Source: Channallabes apus (lineage: Eukaryota; Chordata; Actinopteri; Siluriformes; Clariidae). Taken from it: 64,000 nucleotides of DNA. The DNA is taken from assembly GCA_030522415.1 (NCBI GenBank), contig JAMASW010000032.1, forward strand, positions 404,001 through 468,000, in the 5' to 3' direction. The notes under the pieces are model-generated. The model was not told where the DNA came from and did not search any database. It worked only from the letters and a program-made list of their open reading frames with translations. Made by a program: the position numbers and the translations under genes. This document shows positions 11,223 to 25,714 of this stretch, one piece after another. Numbering within the stretch: the stretch's first letter is position 1; every line of letters begins with the position of its first letter.

Positions 11223-14200
11223 CTTTCTCTCACCGTCTTGTGCCTGAAAGTGAAAGAGATGATCATTTTCAATACAGTAATGCATTCTTTGCATACATGT
11301 TGAAAAACAACTTTTTTGTTATTCTTTTTCTCATTTTGTTCCAGAAAAATGAATACAGACTCATTTTGTTTGTTTTACATACCTACACATTAGTTGTGTG
11401 AGAAAACCGCTTTCCTGAGCTCGTAGAGAGCTTAGAACGCAGCAAACGCTTTATCTCACCGTCTTGTGCAAGAAAGTGAAAGAGATGATCATTTTCAATA
11501 CAGTAATGCATTCATTGCATACATGTTGAAAAACAACTTTTTTGTTCTTCTTTTCCTCATTTTGTTCCAGAAAAATGAATACAAACTCATTTTGTTTGTT
11601 TTACATACCTATACATTAGTTGTGTGAGAAAATCGCTTTCCTGAGCTCGTAGAGTGCTAAGAACGCAGCAAACGCTTTATCTCACCGTCTTGTGCATGAA
11701 AGTGAATGAGATGATCATTTTCAATACATTAATGTATTCTTTGCATACATGTTGAAAAACCGCTTTCCTGAGCTCGTAGAGAGCTAAGAACGCAGCAAAC
11801 GCTTTATCTCACCGTCTTGTGCATGAAAGTGAATGAGATGATCATTTTCAATACAGTAATGCATTCATTGCATACATGTTGAAAAACAACTTTTTTGTTC
11901 TTCTTATTTTACTCATTTTGTTCCAGAAAAATGAATACAAATTCATTTTGTTTGTTTTACATACCTACACATTAGTTGTGTGAGAAAACCGCTTTCCTGA
12001 GCTCGTAGAGAGCTTAGAACGCAGCAAACGCTTTATCTCACCGTCTTGTGCAAGAAAGTGAAAGAGATGATCATTTTCAATACAGTAATGCATTCATTGC
12101 ATACATGTTGAAAAACAACTTTTTTGTTCTTCTTTTCCTCATTTTGTTCCAGAAAAATGAATACAAACTCATTTTGTTTGTTTTACATACCTATACATTA
12201 GTTGTGTGAGAAAACCGCTTTCCTGAGCTCGTAGAGAGCTAAGAACGCAGCAAATGCTTTATCTCACCGTCTTGTGCATGAAAGTGAATGAGATGATCAT
12301 TTTCAATACAGTAATGCATTCCTTGCATACATGTTGAAAAACAACTTTTTTGTTCTTCTTTTTCTCATTTTGTTCCAGAAAAATGAATACAGACTCATTT
12401 TGTTTGTTTTACATAACTATACATTAGTTGTGTGAGAAAACCGCTTTCCTGAGCTCGTAGAGAGCTAAGAACGCAGCAAACGCTTTATCTCACCGTCTTG
12501 TGCCTGAAAGTGAAAGAGATGATCATTTTCAATACAGTAATGCATTCTTTGCATACATGTTGAAAAATAACTTTTTTGTTCTTCTTTTTCTCATTTTGTT
12601 CCAGAAAAATGAATACAGACTCATTTTGTTTGTTTTACATACGTACACATTAGTTGTGTGAGAAAACCGCTTTCCCGAGCTCGTAGAGAGCTAAGAACGC
12701 AGCAAACGCTTTATCTCACCGTCTTGTGCATGAAAGTGAATGAGATGATCATTTTCAATACATTAATGTATTCTTTGCATACATGTTGAAAAACCGCTTT
12801 CCTGAGCTCGTAGAGAGCTAAGAACGCAGCAAACGCTTTATCTCACCGTCTTGTGCATGAAAGTGAATGAGATGATCATTTTCAATACAGTAATGCATTC
12901 ATTGCATACATGTTGAAAAACAACTTTTTTGTTCTTCTTTTCCTCATTTTGTTCCAGAAAAATGAATACAAACTCATTTTGTTTGTTTTACATACCTATA
13001 CATTAGTTGTGTGAGAAAACCGCTTTCCTGAGCTCGTAGAGAGCTAAGAACGCAGCAAACGCTTTCTCTCAACGTCTTGTGCATGAAAGTGAAAGAGATG
13101 ATCATTTTCAATACAGTAATGCATTCTTTGCATACATGTTGAAAAACAACTTTTTTGTTCTTCTTTTTCTCATTTTGTTCCAGAAAAATGAATACAGACT
13201 CATTTTGTTTCTTTTACATACCTATACATTAGTTGTGTGAGAAAACCGCTTTCCTGAGCTCGTAGAGAGCTAAGAACGCAGCAAACGCTTTATCTCACCG
13301 TCTTGTGCATGAAAGTGAATGAGATGATCATTTTCAATACATTAATGTATTCTTTGCATACATGTTGAAAAACCGCTTTCCTGAGCTCGTAGAGAGCTAA
13401 GAACGCAGCAAATGCTTTATCTCACCGTCTTGTGCATGAAAGTGAATGAGATGATCATTTTCAATACAGTAATGCATTCCTTGCATACATGTTGAAAAAC
13501 AACTTTTTTGTTCTTCTTTTTCTCATTTTGTTCCAGAAAAATGAATACAGACTCATTTTGTTTGTTTTACATAACTATACATTAGTTGTGTGAGAAAACC
13601 GCTTTCATGAGCTCGTAGAGAGCTAAGAACGCAGCAAACGCTTTCTCTCAACGTCTTGTGCATGAAAGTGAAAGAGATGATCATTTTCAATACAGTAATG
13701 CATTCTTTGCATACATGTTGAAAAACAACTTTTTTGTTCTTCTTTTTCTCATTTTGTTCCAGAAAAATGAATACAGACTCATTTTGTTTCTTTTACATAC
13801 GTCCACATTAGTTGTGTGAGAAAACCGCTTTCCTGAGCTCGTAGAGAGCTAAGAACGCAGCAAACTCTTTCTCTCACCGTCTTGTGCCTGAAAGTGAAAG
13901 AGATGATCATTTTCAATACATTAATGCATTCATTGCATACATGTTGAAAAACAACTTTTTTGTTATTCTTTTTCTCATTTTGTTAGAGAAAAATGAATAC
14001 AGACTCATTTTGTTTGTTTTACATACGTACACATTAGTTGTGTGAGAAAACCGCTTTCCCGAGCTCGTAGAGAGCTAAGAACGCAGCAAACGCTTTATCT
14101 CACCGTCTTGTGCATGAAAGTGAATGAGATGATCATTTTCAATACATTAATGTATTCTTTGCATACATGTTGAAAAACCGCTTTCCTGAGCTCGTAGAGA

Positions 14201-16281
14201 GCTAAGAACGCAGCAAACGCTTTCTCTCAACGTCTTGTGCATGAAAGTGAAAGAGATGATCATTTTCAATACAGTAATGCATTCTTTGCATACATGTTGA
14301 AAAACAACTTTTTTGTTCTTCTTTTTCTCATTTTGTTCCAGAAAAATCAATACAGACTCATTTTGTTTCTTTTACATACGTCCACATTAGTTGTGTGAGA
14401 AAACCGCTTTCCTGAGCTCGTAGAGAGCTAAGAACGCAGCAAACGCTTTCTCTCACCGTCTTGTGCCTGAAAGTGAAAGAGATGATCATTTTCAATACAT
14501 TAATGCATTCATTGCATACATGCTGAAAAACAACTTTTTTGTTATTCTTTTTCTCATTTTGTTCGAGAAAAATGAATACAGACTCATTTTGTTTGTTTTA
14601 CATACGTACACATTAGTTGTGTGAGAAAACGGCTTTCCCGAGCTCGTAGAGAGCTAAGAACGCAGCAAACGCTTTCTCTCACCGTCTTGTGCCTGAAAGT
14701 GAAAGAGATGATCATTTTCAATACAGTAATGCATTCTTTGCATACATGTTGAAAAACAACTTTTTTGTTCTTCTTTTTCTCATTTTGTTCCAGAAAAATG
14801 AATACAGACTCATTTTGTTTGTTTTACATACGTACACATTAGTTGTGTGAGAAAACCGCTTTCCCGAGCTCGTAGAGAGCTAAGAACGCAGCAAACGCTT
14901 TATCTCACCGTCTTGTGCATGAAAGTGAATGAGATGATCATTTTCAATACATTAATGTATTCTTTGCATACATGTTGAAAAACCGCTTTCCTGAGCTCGT
15001 AGAGAGCTAAGAACTCAGCAAACGCTTTATCTCACCGTCTTGTGCATGAAAGTGAAAGAGATGATCATTTTCAATACAGTAATGCATTCATTGCATACAT
15101 GTTGAAAAACAACTTTTTTGTTCTTCTTTTCCTCATTTTGTTCCAGAAAAATGAATACAAACTCATTTTGTTTGTTTTACATACCTATACATTAGTTGTG
15201 TGAGAAAACCGCTTTCCTGAGCTCGTAGAGAGCTAAGAACGCAGCAAATGCTTTATCTCACCGTCTTGTGCATGAAAGTGAATGAGATGATCATTTTCAA
15301 TACAGTAATGCATTCCTTGCATACATGTTGAAAAACAACTTTTTTGTTCTTCTTTTTCTCATTTTGTTCCAGAAAAATGAATACAGACTCATTTTGTTTG
15401 TTTTACATACGTACACATTAGTTGTGTGAGAAAACCGCTTTCCCGAGCTCGTAGAGAGCTAAGAACGCAGCAAACGCTTTATCTCACCGTCTTGTGCATG
15501 AAAGTGAATGAGATGATCATTTTCAATACATTAATGTATTCTTTGCATACATGTTGAAAAACCGCTTTCCTGAGCTCGTAGAGAGCTAAGAACGCAGCAA
15601 ACGCTTTATCTCACCGTCTTGTGCATGAAAGTGAATGAGATGATCATTTTCAATACAGTAATGCATTCATTGCATACATGTTGAAAAACAACTTTTTTGT
15701 TCTTCTTTTCCTCATTTTGTTCCAGAAAAATGAATACAAACTCATTTTGTTTGTTTTACATACCTATACATTAGTTGTGTGAGAAAACCGCTTTCCTGAG
15801 CTCGTAGAGAGCTAAGAACGCAGCAAACGCTTTCTCTCAACGTCTTGTGCATGAAAGTGAAAGAGATGATCATTTTCAATACAGTAATGCATTCTTTGCA
15901 TACATGTTGAAAAACAACTTTTTTGTTCTTCTTTTTCTCATTTTGTTCCAGAAAAATGAATACAGACTCATTTTGTTTCTTTTACATACCTATACATTAG
16001 TTGTGTGAGAAAACCGCTTTCCTGAGCTCGTAGAGAGCTAAGAACGCAGCAAATGCTTTATCTCACCGTCTTGTGCATGAAAGTGAATGAGATGATCATT
16101 TTCAATACAGTAATGCATTCCTTGCATACATGTTGAAAAACAACTTTTTTGTTCTTCTTTTTCTCATTTTGTTCCAGAAAAATGAATACAGACTCATTTT
16201 GTTTGTTTTACATAACTATACATTAGTTGTGTGAGAAAACCGCTTTCCTGAGCTCGTAGAGAGCTAAGAACGCAGCAAACG
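11223..16281 (+). repeat. Satellite segment, irregular order, end of left-hand domain
   Basis: Twenty-four monomers with short forms at 11675, 12709, 13288, 14093, 14898 and 15477. The order is not a simple tandem of one unit, but fragments repeat. The run 11223-11674 copies the ttattc, gtgctaag pair, and 12709-13414 resembles 8582-9287 without gaccgcag. The 4805-5256 pair recurs at 14220-14671. Single-copy changes include tttcatgag (about 13606), gttagag (13984), tgctgaa (14521) and gaactcag (15013). Variants ttattc, acgtccac and cggctttcccg are not seen after about 14.64 kb. Confidence 0.93.
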
Positions 16282-18349
16282 CTTTCTCTCAACGTCTTGT
16301 GCATGAAAGTGAAAGAGATGATCATTTTCAATACAGTAATGCATTCTTTGCATACATGTTGAAAAACAACTTTTTTGTTCTTCTTTTTCTCATTTTGTTC
16401 CATAAAAATGAATACAGACTCATTTTGTTTGTTTTACATACGTACACATTAGTTGTGTGTGAAAACCGCTTTCCCGAGCTCGTAGAGAGCTAAGAACGCA
16501 GCAAACTCTTTATCTCACCGTCTTGTGCATGAAAGTGAATGAGATGATCATTTTCAATACATTAATGTATTCTTTGCATACATGTTGAAAAACCGCTTTC
16601 CTGAGCTCGTAGAGAGCTAAGAACGCAGCAAACGCTTTATCTCACCGTCTTGTGCATGAAAGTGAATGAGATGATCATTTTCAATACAGTAATGCATTCA
16701 TTGCATACATGTTGAAAAACAACTTTTTTGTTCTTCTTATTTTACTCATTTTGTTCCAGAAAAATGAATACAAATTCATTTTGTTTGTTTTACATACCTA
16801 TACATTAGTTGTGTGAGAAAACCGCTTTACTGAGCTCGTAGAGAGCTAAGAACGCAGCAAACGTTTTCTCTCACCGTCTTGTGCCTGAAAGTGAAAGAGA
16901 TGATCATTTTCAATACAGTAATGCATTCTTTGCATACATGTTGAAAAATAACTTTTTTGTTCTTCTTTTTCTCATTTTGTTCCAGAAAAATGAATACAGA
17001 CTCATTTTGTTTGTTTTACATACGTACACTTTAGTTGTGTGAGAAAACCGCTTTCCCGAGCTCGTAGAGAGCTAAGAACGCAGCAAACGCTTTATCTCAC
17101 CGTCTTGTGCATGAAAGTGAATGAGATGATCATTTTCAATACATTAATGTATTCTTTGCATACATGTTGAAAAACCGCTTTCCTGAGCTCGTAGAGAGCT
17201 AAGAACGCAGCAAACGCTTTATCTCACCGTCTTGTGCATGAAAGTGAATGAGATGATCATTTTCAATACAGTAATGCATTCATTGCATACATGTTGAAAA
17301 ACAACTTTTTTGTTCTTCTTTTCCTCATTTTGTTCCAGAAAAATGAATACAAACTCATTTTGTTTGTTTTACATACCTATACATTAGTTGTGTGAGAAAA
17401 CCGCTTTCCTGAGCTCGTAGAGAGCTAAGAACGCAGCAAACGCTTTCTCTCAACGTCTTGTGCATGAAAGTGAAAGAGATGATCATTTTCAATACAGTAA
17501 TGCATTCTTTGCATACATGTTGAAAAACAACTTTTTTGTTCTTCTTTTTCTCATTTTGTTCCAGAAAAATGAATACAGACTCATTTTGTTTCTTTTACAT
17601 ACCTATACATTAGTTGTGTGAGAAAACCGCTTTCCTGAGCTCGTAGAGAGCTAAGAACGCAGCAAACGCTTTATCTCACCGTCTTGTGCATGAAAGTGAA
17701 TGAGATGATAATTTTCAATACATTAATGTATTCTTTGCATACATGTTGAAAAACAACTTTTTTGATCTTCTTTTTTTACTCATTTTGTTCCAGAAAAATG
17801 AATACAGACTCATTTTGTTTGTTTTACATACCTACACATTAGTTGTGTGAGAAAACCGCTTTCCTGAGCTCGTAGAGAGCTTAGAACGCAGCAAACGCTT
17901 TATCTCACCGTCTTGTGCAAGAAAGTGAAAGAGATGATCATTTTCAATACAGTAATGCATTCATTGCATACATGTTGAAAAACAACTTTTTTGTTCTTCT
18001 TTTCCTCATTTTGTTCCAGAAAAATGAATACAAACTCATTTTGTTTGTTTTACATACCTATACATTAGTTGTGTGAGAAAACCGCTTTCCTGAGCTCGTA
18101 GAGAGCTAAGAACGCAGCAAATGCTTTATCTCACCGTCTTGTGCATGAAAGTGAATGAGATGATCATTTTCAATACAGTAATGCATTCATTGCATACATG
18201 TTGAAAAACAACTTTTTTGTTCTTCTTTTCCCCATTTTGTTCCAGAAAAATGAATACAAACTCATTTTGTTTGTTTTACATACGTACACATTAGTTGTGT
18301 GAGAAACCCGCTTTCCTGAGCTCGTAGAGAGCTAAGAACGCAGCAAACG
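16282..18349 (+). repeat. 2068-bp higher-order repeat, first variant copy
   Basis: Monomers at 16282, 16508 (short), 16635 (229), 16864, 17090 (short), 17217, 17443, 17669 (229), 17898 and 18124: the ten-monomer order seen again at 23647 and 27885, except that the last monomer has a tttcccc tract instead of the cattccttg form. The first monomer has gtgtgtgaaaac where nearly all others have gtgtgagaaaac, and its exit is aaactcttt. It also has a private cataaaaa at about 16402. The segment marks the switch to the right-hand variant set. Confidence 0.92.
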
Positions 18350-21300
18350 CTTTATCTCACCGTCTTGTGCATGAAAATGAATGAGATGAACATTTTCAAT
18401 ACATTAATGTATTCTTTGCATACATGTTGAAAAACCGCTTTCCTGAGCTCGTAGAGAGCTAAGAACGCAGCAAACGCTTTATCTCACCGTCTTGTGCATG
18501 AAAGTGAAAGAGATTATCATTTTCAATACAGTAATGCATTCTTTGCATACATGTTGAAAAACAACTTTTTTGTTCTTCTTATTTTACTCATTTTGTTCCA
18601 GAAAAATGAATACAAATTCATTTTGTTTGTTTTACATACCTATACATTAGTTGTGTGAGAAAACCGCTTTCCTGAGCTCGTAGAGAGCTAAGAACGCAGC
18701 AAACGCTTTATCTCACCGTCTTGTGCCTGAAAGTGAAAGAGATGATCATTTTCAATACAGTAATGCATTCATTGCATACATGTTGAAAAACAACTTTTTT
18801 GTTCTTCTTTTCCTCATTTTGTTCCAGAAAAATGAATACAGACTCATTTTGTTTGTTTTACATACCTATACATTAGTTGTGTGAGAAAACCGCTTTCCTG
18901 AGCTCGTAGAGAGCTAAGAACGCAGCAAATGCTTTATCTCACCGTCTTGTGCATGAAAGTGAATGAGATGATCATTTTCAATACAGTAATGCATTCCTTG
19001 CATACATGTTGAAAAACAACTTTTTTGTTCTTCTTTTTCTCATTTTGTTCCAGAAAAATGAATACAGACTCATTTTGTTTGCTTTACATAACTATACATT
19101 AGTTGTGTGTGAAAACCGCTTTCCCGAGCTCGTAGAGAGCTAAGAACGCAGCAAACTCTTTATCTCACCGTCTTGTGCATGAAAGTGAATGAGATGATCA
19201 TTTTCAATACATTAATGTATTCTTTGCATACATGTTGAAAAACCGCTTTCCTGAGCTCGTAGAGAGCTAAGAACGCAGCAAACGCTTTATCTCACCGTCT
19301 TGTGCATGAAAGTGAATGAGATGATCATTTTCAATACAGTAATGCATTCATTGCATACATGTTGAAAAACAACTTTTTTGTTCTTCTTTTCCTCATTTTG
19401 TTCCAGAAAAATGAATACAAACTCATTTTGTTTGTTTTACATACCTATACATTAGTTGTGTGAGAAAACCGCTTTCCTGAGCTCGTAGAGAGCTAAGAAC
19501 GCAGCAAACGCTTTCTCTCAACGTCTTGTGCATGAAAGTGAAAGAGATGATCATTTTCAATACAGTAATGCATTCTTTGCATACATGTTGAAAAACAACT
19601 TTTTTGTTCTTCTTTTTCTCATTTTGTTCCAGAAAAATGAATACAGACTCATTTTGTTTCTTTTACATACCTATACATTAGTTGTGTAAGAAAACCGCTT
19701 TCCTGAGCTCGTAGAGAGCTAAGAACGCAGCAAACGCTTTATCTCACCGTCTTGTGCATGAAAGTGAATGAGATGATCATTTTCAATACATTAATGTATT
19801 CTTTGCATACATGTTGAAAAACAACTTTTTTGATCTTCTTTTTTTACTCATTTTGTTCCAGAAAAATGAATACAGACTCATTTTGTTTGTTTTACATACC
19901 TACACATTAGTTGTGTGAGAAAACCGCTTTCCTGAGCTCGTAGAGAGCTTAGAACGCAGCAAACGCTTTATCTCACCGTCTTGTGCAAGAAAGTGAAAGA
20001 GATGATCATTTTCAATACAGTAATGCATTCATTGCATACATGTTGAAAAACAACTTTTTTGTTCTTCTTTTCCTCATTTTGTTCCAGAAAAATGAATACA
20101 AACTCATTTTGTTTGTTTTACATACCTATACATTAGTTGTGTGAGAAAACCGCTTTCCTGAGGTCGTAGAGAGCTAAGAACGCAGCAAATGCTTTATCTC
20201 ACCGTCTTGTGCATGAAAGTGAAAGAGATGATCATTTTCAATACAGTAATGCATTCTTTGCATACATGTTGAAAAATAACTTTTTTGTTCTTCTTTTTCT
20301 CATTTTGTTCCAGAAAAATGAATACAGACTCATTTTGTTTGTTTTACATACGTACACTTTAGTTGTGTGAGAAAACCGCTTTCCCGAGCTCGTAGAGAGC
20401 TAAGAACGCAGCAAACGCTTTATCTCACCGTCTTGTGCATGAAAGTGAATGAGATGATCATTTTCAATACATTAATGTATTCTTTGCATACATGTTGAAA
20501 AACCGCTTTCCTGAGCTCGTAGAGAGCTAAGAACGCAGCAAACGCTTTATCTCACCGTCTTGTGCATGAAAGTGAATGAGATGATCATTTTCAATACAGT
20601 AATGCATTCATTGCATACATGTTGAAAAACAACTTTTTTGTTCTTCTTTTCCTCATTTTGTTCCAGAAAAATGAATACAAACTCATTTTGTTTGTTTTAC
20701 ATGCCTATACATTAGTTGTGTGAGAAAACCGCTTTCCTGAGCTCGTAGAGAGCTAAGAACGCAGCAAACGCTTTCTCTCAACGTCTTGTGCATGAAAGTG
20801 AAAGAGATGATCATTTTCAATACAGTAATGCATTCTTTGCATACATGTTGAAAAACAACTTTTTTGTTCTTCTTTTTCTCATTTTGTTCCAGAAAAATGA
20901 ATACAGACTCATTTTGTTTCTTTTACATACCTATACATTAGTTGTGTAAGAAAACCGCTTTCCTGAGCTCGTAGAGAGCTAAGAACGCAGCAAACGCTTT
21001 ATCTCACCGTCTTGTGCCTGAAAGTGAAAGAGATGATCATTTTCAATACAGTAATGCATTCTTTGCATACATGTTGAAAAATAACTTTTTTGTTCTTCTT
21101 TTTCTCATTTTATTCCAGAAAAATGAATACAGACTCATTTTGTTTGTTTTACATACGTACACATTAGTTGTGTGAGAAAACCGCTTTCCCGAGCTCGTAG
21201 AGAGCTAAGAACGCAGCAAACGCTTTATCTCACCGTCTTGTGCATGAAAGTGAATGAGATGATCATTTTCAATACATTAATGTATTCTTTGCATACATGT

Positions 21301-23646
21301 TGAAAAACAACTTTTTTGTTCTTCTTTTCCCCATTTTGTTCCAGAAAAATGAATACAAACTCATTTTGTTTGTTTTACATACCTACACATTAGTTGTGTG
21401 AGAAAACCGCTTTCCTGAGCTCGTAGAGAGCTTAGAACGCAGCAAACGCTTTATCTCACCGTCTTGTGCAAGAAAGTGAAAGAGATGATCATTTTCAATA
21501 CAGTAATGCATTCATTGCATACATGTTGAAAAACAACTTTTTTGTTCTTCTTTTCCTCATTTTGTTCCAGAAAAATGAATACAAACTCATTTTGTTTGTT
21601 TTACATACCTATACATTAGTTGTGTGAGAAAACCGCTTTCCTGAGCTCGTAGAGAGCTAAGAACGCAGCAAACGCTTTATCTCACCGTCTTGTGCATGAA
21701 AGTGGATGAGATGAACATTTTCAATACATTAATGTATTCTTTGCATACATGTTGAAAAACCGCTTTCCTGAGCTCGTAGAGAGCTAAGAACGCAGCAAAC
21801 GCTTTATCTCACCGTCTTGTGCATGAAAGTGAAAGAGATTATCATTTTCAATACAGTAATGCATTCTTTGCATACATGTTGAAAAACAACTTTTTTGTTC
21901 TTCTTATTTTACTCATTTTGTTCCAGAAAAATGAATACAGACTCATTTTGTTTGTTTTACATACGTACACATTAGTTGTGTGAGAAAACCGCTTTCCCGA
22001 GCTCGTAGAGAGCTAAGAACGCAGCAAACGCTTTATCTCACCGTCTTGTGCATGAAAGTGAATGAGATGATCATTTTCAATACATTAATGTATTCTTTGC
22101 ATACATGTTGAAAAACCGCTTTCCTGAGCTCGTAGAGAGCTAAGAACGCAGCAAACGCTTTATCTCACCGTCTTGTGCATGAAAGTCAAAGAGATTATCA
22201 TTTTCAATACAGTAATGCATTCTTTGCATACATGTTGAAAAACAACTTTTTTGTTCTTCTTATTTTACTCATTTTGTTCCAGAAAAATGAATACAAATTC
22301 ATTTTGTTTGTTTTACATACCTATACATTAGTTGTGTGAGAAAACCGCTTTCCTGAGCTCGTAGAGAGCTAAGAACGCAGCAAACGCTTTATCTCACCGT
22401 CTTGTGCATGAAAGTGAATGAGATGATCATTTTCAATACATTAATGTATTCTTTGCATACATGTTGAAAAACAACTTTTTTGATCTTCTTTTTTTACTCA
22501 TTTTGTTCCAGAAAAATGAATACAGACTCATTTTGTTTGTTTTACATACCTACACATTAGTTGTGTGAGAAAACCGCTTTCCTGAGCTCGTAGAGAGCTT
22601 AGAACGCAGCAAACGCTTTATCTCACCGTCTTGTGCAAGAAAGTGAAAGAGATGATCATTTTCAATACAGTAATGCATTCATTGCATACATGTTGAAAAA
22701 CAACTTTTTTGTTCTTCTTTTCCTCATTTTGTTCCAGAAAAATGAATACAAACTCATTTTGTTTGTTTTACATACCTATACATTAGTTGTGTGAGAAAAC
22801 CGCTTTCCTGAGCTCGTAGAGAGCTAAGAACGCAGCAAATGCTTTATCTCACCGTCTTGTGCATGAAAGTGAATGAGATGATCATTTTCAATACATTAAT
22901 GTATTCTTTGCATACATGTTGAAAAACAACTTTTTTGTTCTTCTTTTCCCCATTTTGTTCCAGAAAAATGAATACAAACTCATTTTGTTTGTTTTACATA
23001 CGTACACATTAGTTGTGTGAGAAAACCGCTTTCCTGATCTCGTAGAGAGCTAAGAACGCAGCAAACGCTTTATCTCACCGTCTTGTGCATGAAAGTGAAT
23101 GAGATGAACATTTTCAATACATTAATGTATTCTTTGCATACATGTTGAAAAACCGCTTTCCTGAGCTCGTAGAGAGCTAAGAACGCAGCAAACGCTTTAT
23201 CTCACCGTCTTGTGCATGAAAGTGAAAGAGATTATCATTTTCAATACAGTAATGCATTCTTTGCATACATGTTGAAAAATAACTTTTTTGTTCTTCTTTT
23301 TCTCATTTTGTTCCAGAAAAATGAATACAGACTCATTTTGTTTGTTTTACATACGTACACATTAGTTGTGTGAGAAAACCGCTTTCCCGAGCTCGTAGAG
23401 AGCTAAGAACGCAGCAAACGCTTTATCTCACCGTCTTGTGCATGAAAGTGAATGAGATGATCATTTTCAATACATTAATGTATTCTTTGCATACATGTTG
23501 AAAAACAACTTTTTTGTTCTTCTTTTCCCCATTTTGTTCCAGAAAAATGAATACAAACTCATTTTGTTTGTTTTACATACGTACACATTAGTTGTGTGAG
23601 AAAACCGCTTTCCTGAGCTCGTAGAGAGCTAAGAACGCAGCAAACG
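18350..23646 (+). repeat. Satellite segment with 1260-bp spaced repeat
   Basis: Twenty-six monomers, short forms at 18350, 19158, 20418, 21675, 22031 and 23068. The run 19158-19736 (short, 226, 226) recurs at 20418-20996 with a 1260-bp offset, sharing the rare gtgtaag change (19685-19690 and 20945-20950). The gagatgaac short form first appears at 18350. The monomer at 18932 is a hybrid (aactatac first part, then gtgtgtgaaaac and cccgag). Full-length monomers carrying the cattaatgtattctttg palindrome block but a tttcccc tract appear at 21223, 22842 and 23421. Confidence 0.92.
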
Positions 23647-25714
23647 CTTTCTCTCAACGTCTTGTGCATGAAAGTGAAAGAGATGATCATTTTCAATACA
23701 GTAATGCATTCTTTGCATACATGTTGAAAAACAACTTTTTTGTTCTTCTTTTTCTCATTTTGTTCCAGAAAAATGAATACAGACTCATTTTGTTTGTTTT
23801 ACATACGTACACATTAGTTGTGTGTGAAATCCGCTTTCCCGAGCTCGTAGAGAGCTAAGAACGCAGCAAACTCTTTATCTCACCGTCTTGTGCATGAAAG
23901 TGAATGAGATGATCATTTTCAATACATTAATGTATTCTTTGCATACATGTTGAAAAACCGCTTTCCTGAGCTCGTAGAGAGCTAAGAACGCAGCAAACGC
24001 TTTATCTCACCGTCTTGTGCATGAAAGTGAATGAGATGATCATTTTCAATACAGTAATGCATTCATTGCATACATGTTGAAAAACAACTTTTTTGTTCTT
24101 CTTATTTTACTCATTTTGTTCCAGAAAAATGAATACAAATTCATTTTGTTTGTTTTACATACCTATACATTAGTTGTGTGAGAAAACCGCTTTACTGAGC
24201 TCGTAGAGAGCTAAGAACGCAGCAAACGTTTTCTCTCACCGTCTTGTGCATGAAAGTGAAAGAGATGATCATTTTCAATACAGTAATGCATTCTTTGCAT
24301 ACATGTTGAAAAATAACTTTTTTGTTCTTCTTTTTCTCATTTTGTTCCAGAAAAATGAATACAGACTCATTTTGTTTGTTTTACATACGTACACTTTAGT
24401 TGTGTGAGAAAACCGCTTTCCCGAGCTCGTAGAGAGCTAAGAACGCAGCAAACGCTTTATCTCACCGTCTTGTGCATGAAAGTGAATGAGATGATCATTT
24501 TCAATACATTAATGTATTCTTTGCATACATGTTGAAAAACCGCTTTCCTGAGCTCGTAGAGAGCTAAGAACGCAGCAAACGCTTTATCTCACCGTCTTGT
24601 GCATGAAAGTGAATGAGATGATCATTTTCAATACAGTAATGCATTCATTGCATACATGTTGAAAAACAACTTTTTTGTTCTTCTTTTCCTCATTTTGTTC
24701 CAGAAAAATGAATACAAACTCATTTTGTTTGTTTTACATACCTATACATTAGTTGTGTGAGAAAACCGCTTTCCTGAGCTCGTAGAGAGCTAAGAACGCA
24801 GCAAACGCTTTCTCTCAACGTCTTGTGCATGAAAGTGAAAGAGATGATCATTTTCAATACAGTAATGCATTCTTTGCATACATGTTGAAAAACAACTTTT
24901 TTGTTCTTCTTTTTCTCATTTTGTTCCAGAAAAATGAATACAGACTCATTTTGTTTCTTTTACATACCTATACATTAGTTGTGTGAGAAAACCGCTTTCC
25001 TGAGCTCGTAGAGAGCTAAGAACGCAGCAAACGCTTTATCTCACCGTCTTGTGCATGAAAGTGAATGAGATGATCATTTTCAATACATTAATGTATTCTT
25101 TGCATACATGTTGAAAAACAACTTTTTTGATCTTCTTTTTTTACTCATTTTGTTCCAGAAAAATGAATACAGACTCATTTTGTTTGTTTTACATACCTAC
25201 ACATTAGTTGTGTGAGAAAACCGCTTTCCTGAGCTCGTAGAGAGCTTAGAACGCAGCAAACGCTTTATCTCACCGTCTTGTGCAAGAAAGTGAAAGAGAT
25301 GATCATTTTCAATACAGTAATGCATTCATTGCATACATGTTGAAAAACAACTTTTTTGTTCTTCTTTTCCTCATTTTGTTCCAGAAAAATGAATACAAAC
25401 TCATTTTGTTTGTTTTACATACCTATACATTAGTTGTGTGAGAAAACCGCTTTCCTGAGCTCGTAGAGAGCTAAGAACGCAGCAAATGCTTTATCTCACC
25501 GTCTTGTGCATGAAAGTGAATGAGATGATCATTTTCAATACAGTAATGCATTCCTTGCATACATGTTGAAAAACAACTTTTTTGTTCTTCTTTTTCTCAT
25601 TTTGTTCCAGAAAAATGAATACAGACTCATTTTGTTTGTTTTACATAACTATACATTAGTTGTGTGAGAAAACCGCTTTCCTGAGCTCGTAGAGAGCTAA
25701 GAACGCAGCAAACG
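23647..25714 (+). repeat. 2068-bp higher-order repeat, copy
   Basis: Ten monomers: 23647, 23873 (short), 24000 (229), 24229, 24455 (short), 24582, 24808, 25034 (229), 25263 and 25489. This is the reference form of the 2068-bp unit. The same order begins at 27885, 4238 bp downstream, and most of it (starting from the 229-bp member) at 55551-57618. The first monomer has gtgtgtgaaat with one extra substitution. The unit ends with the cattccttg/aactatac monomer. Confidence 0.94.
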
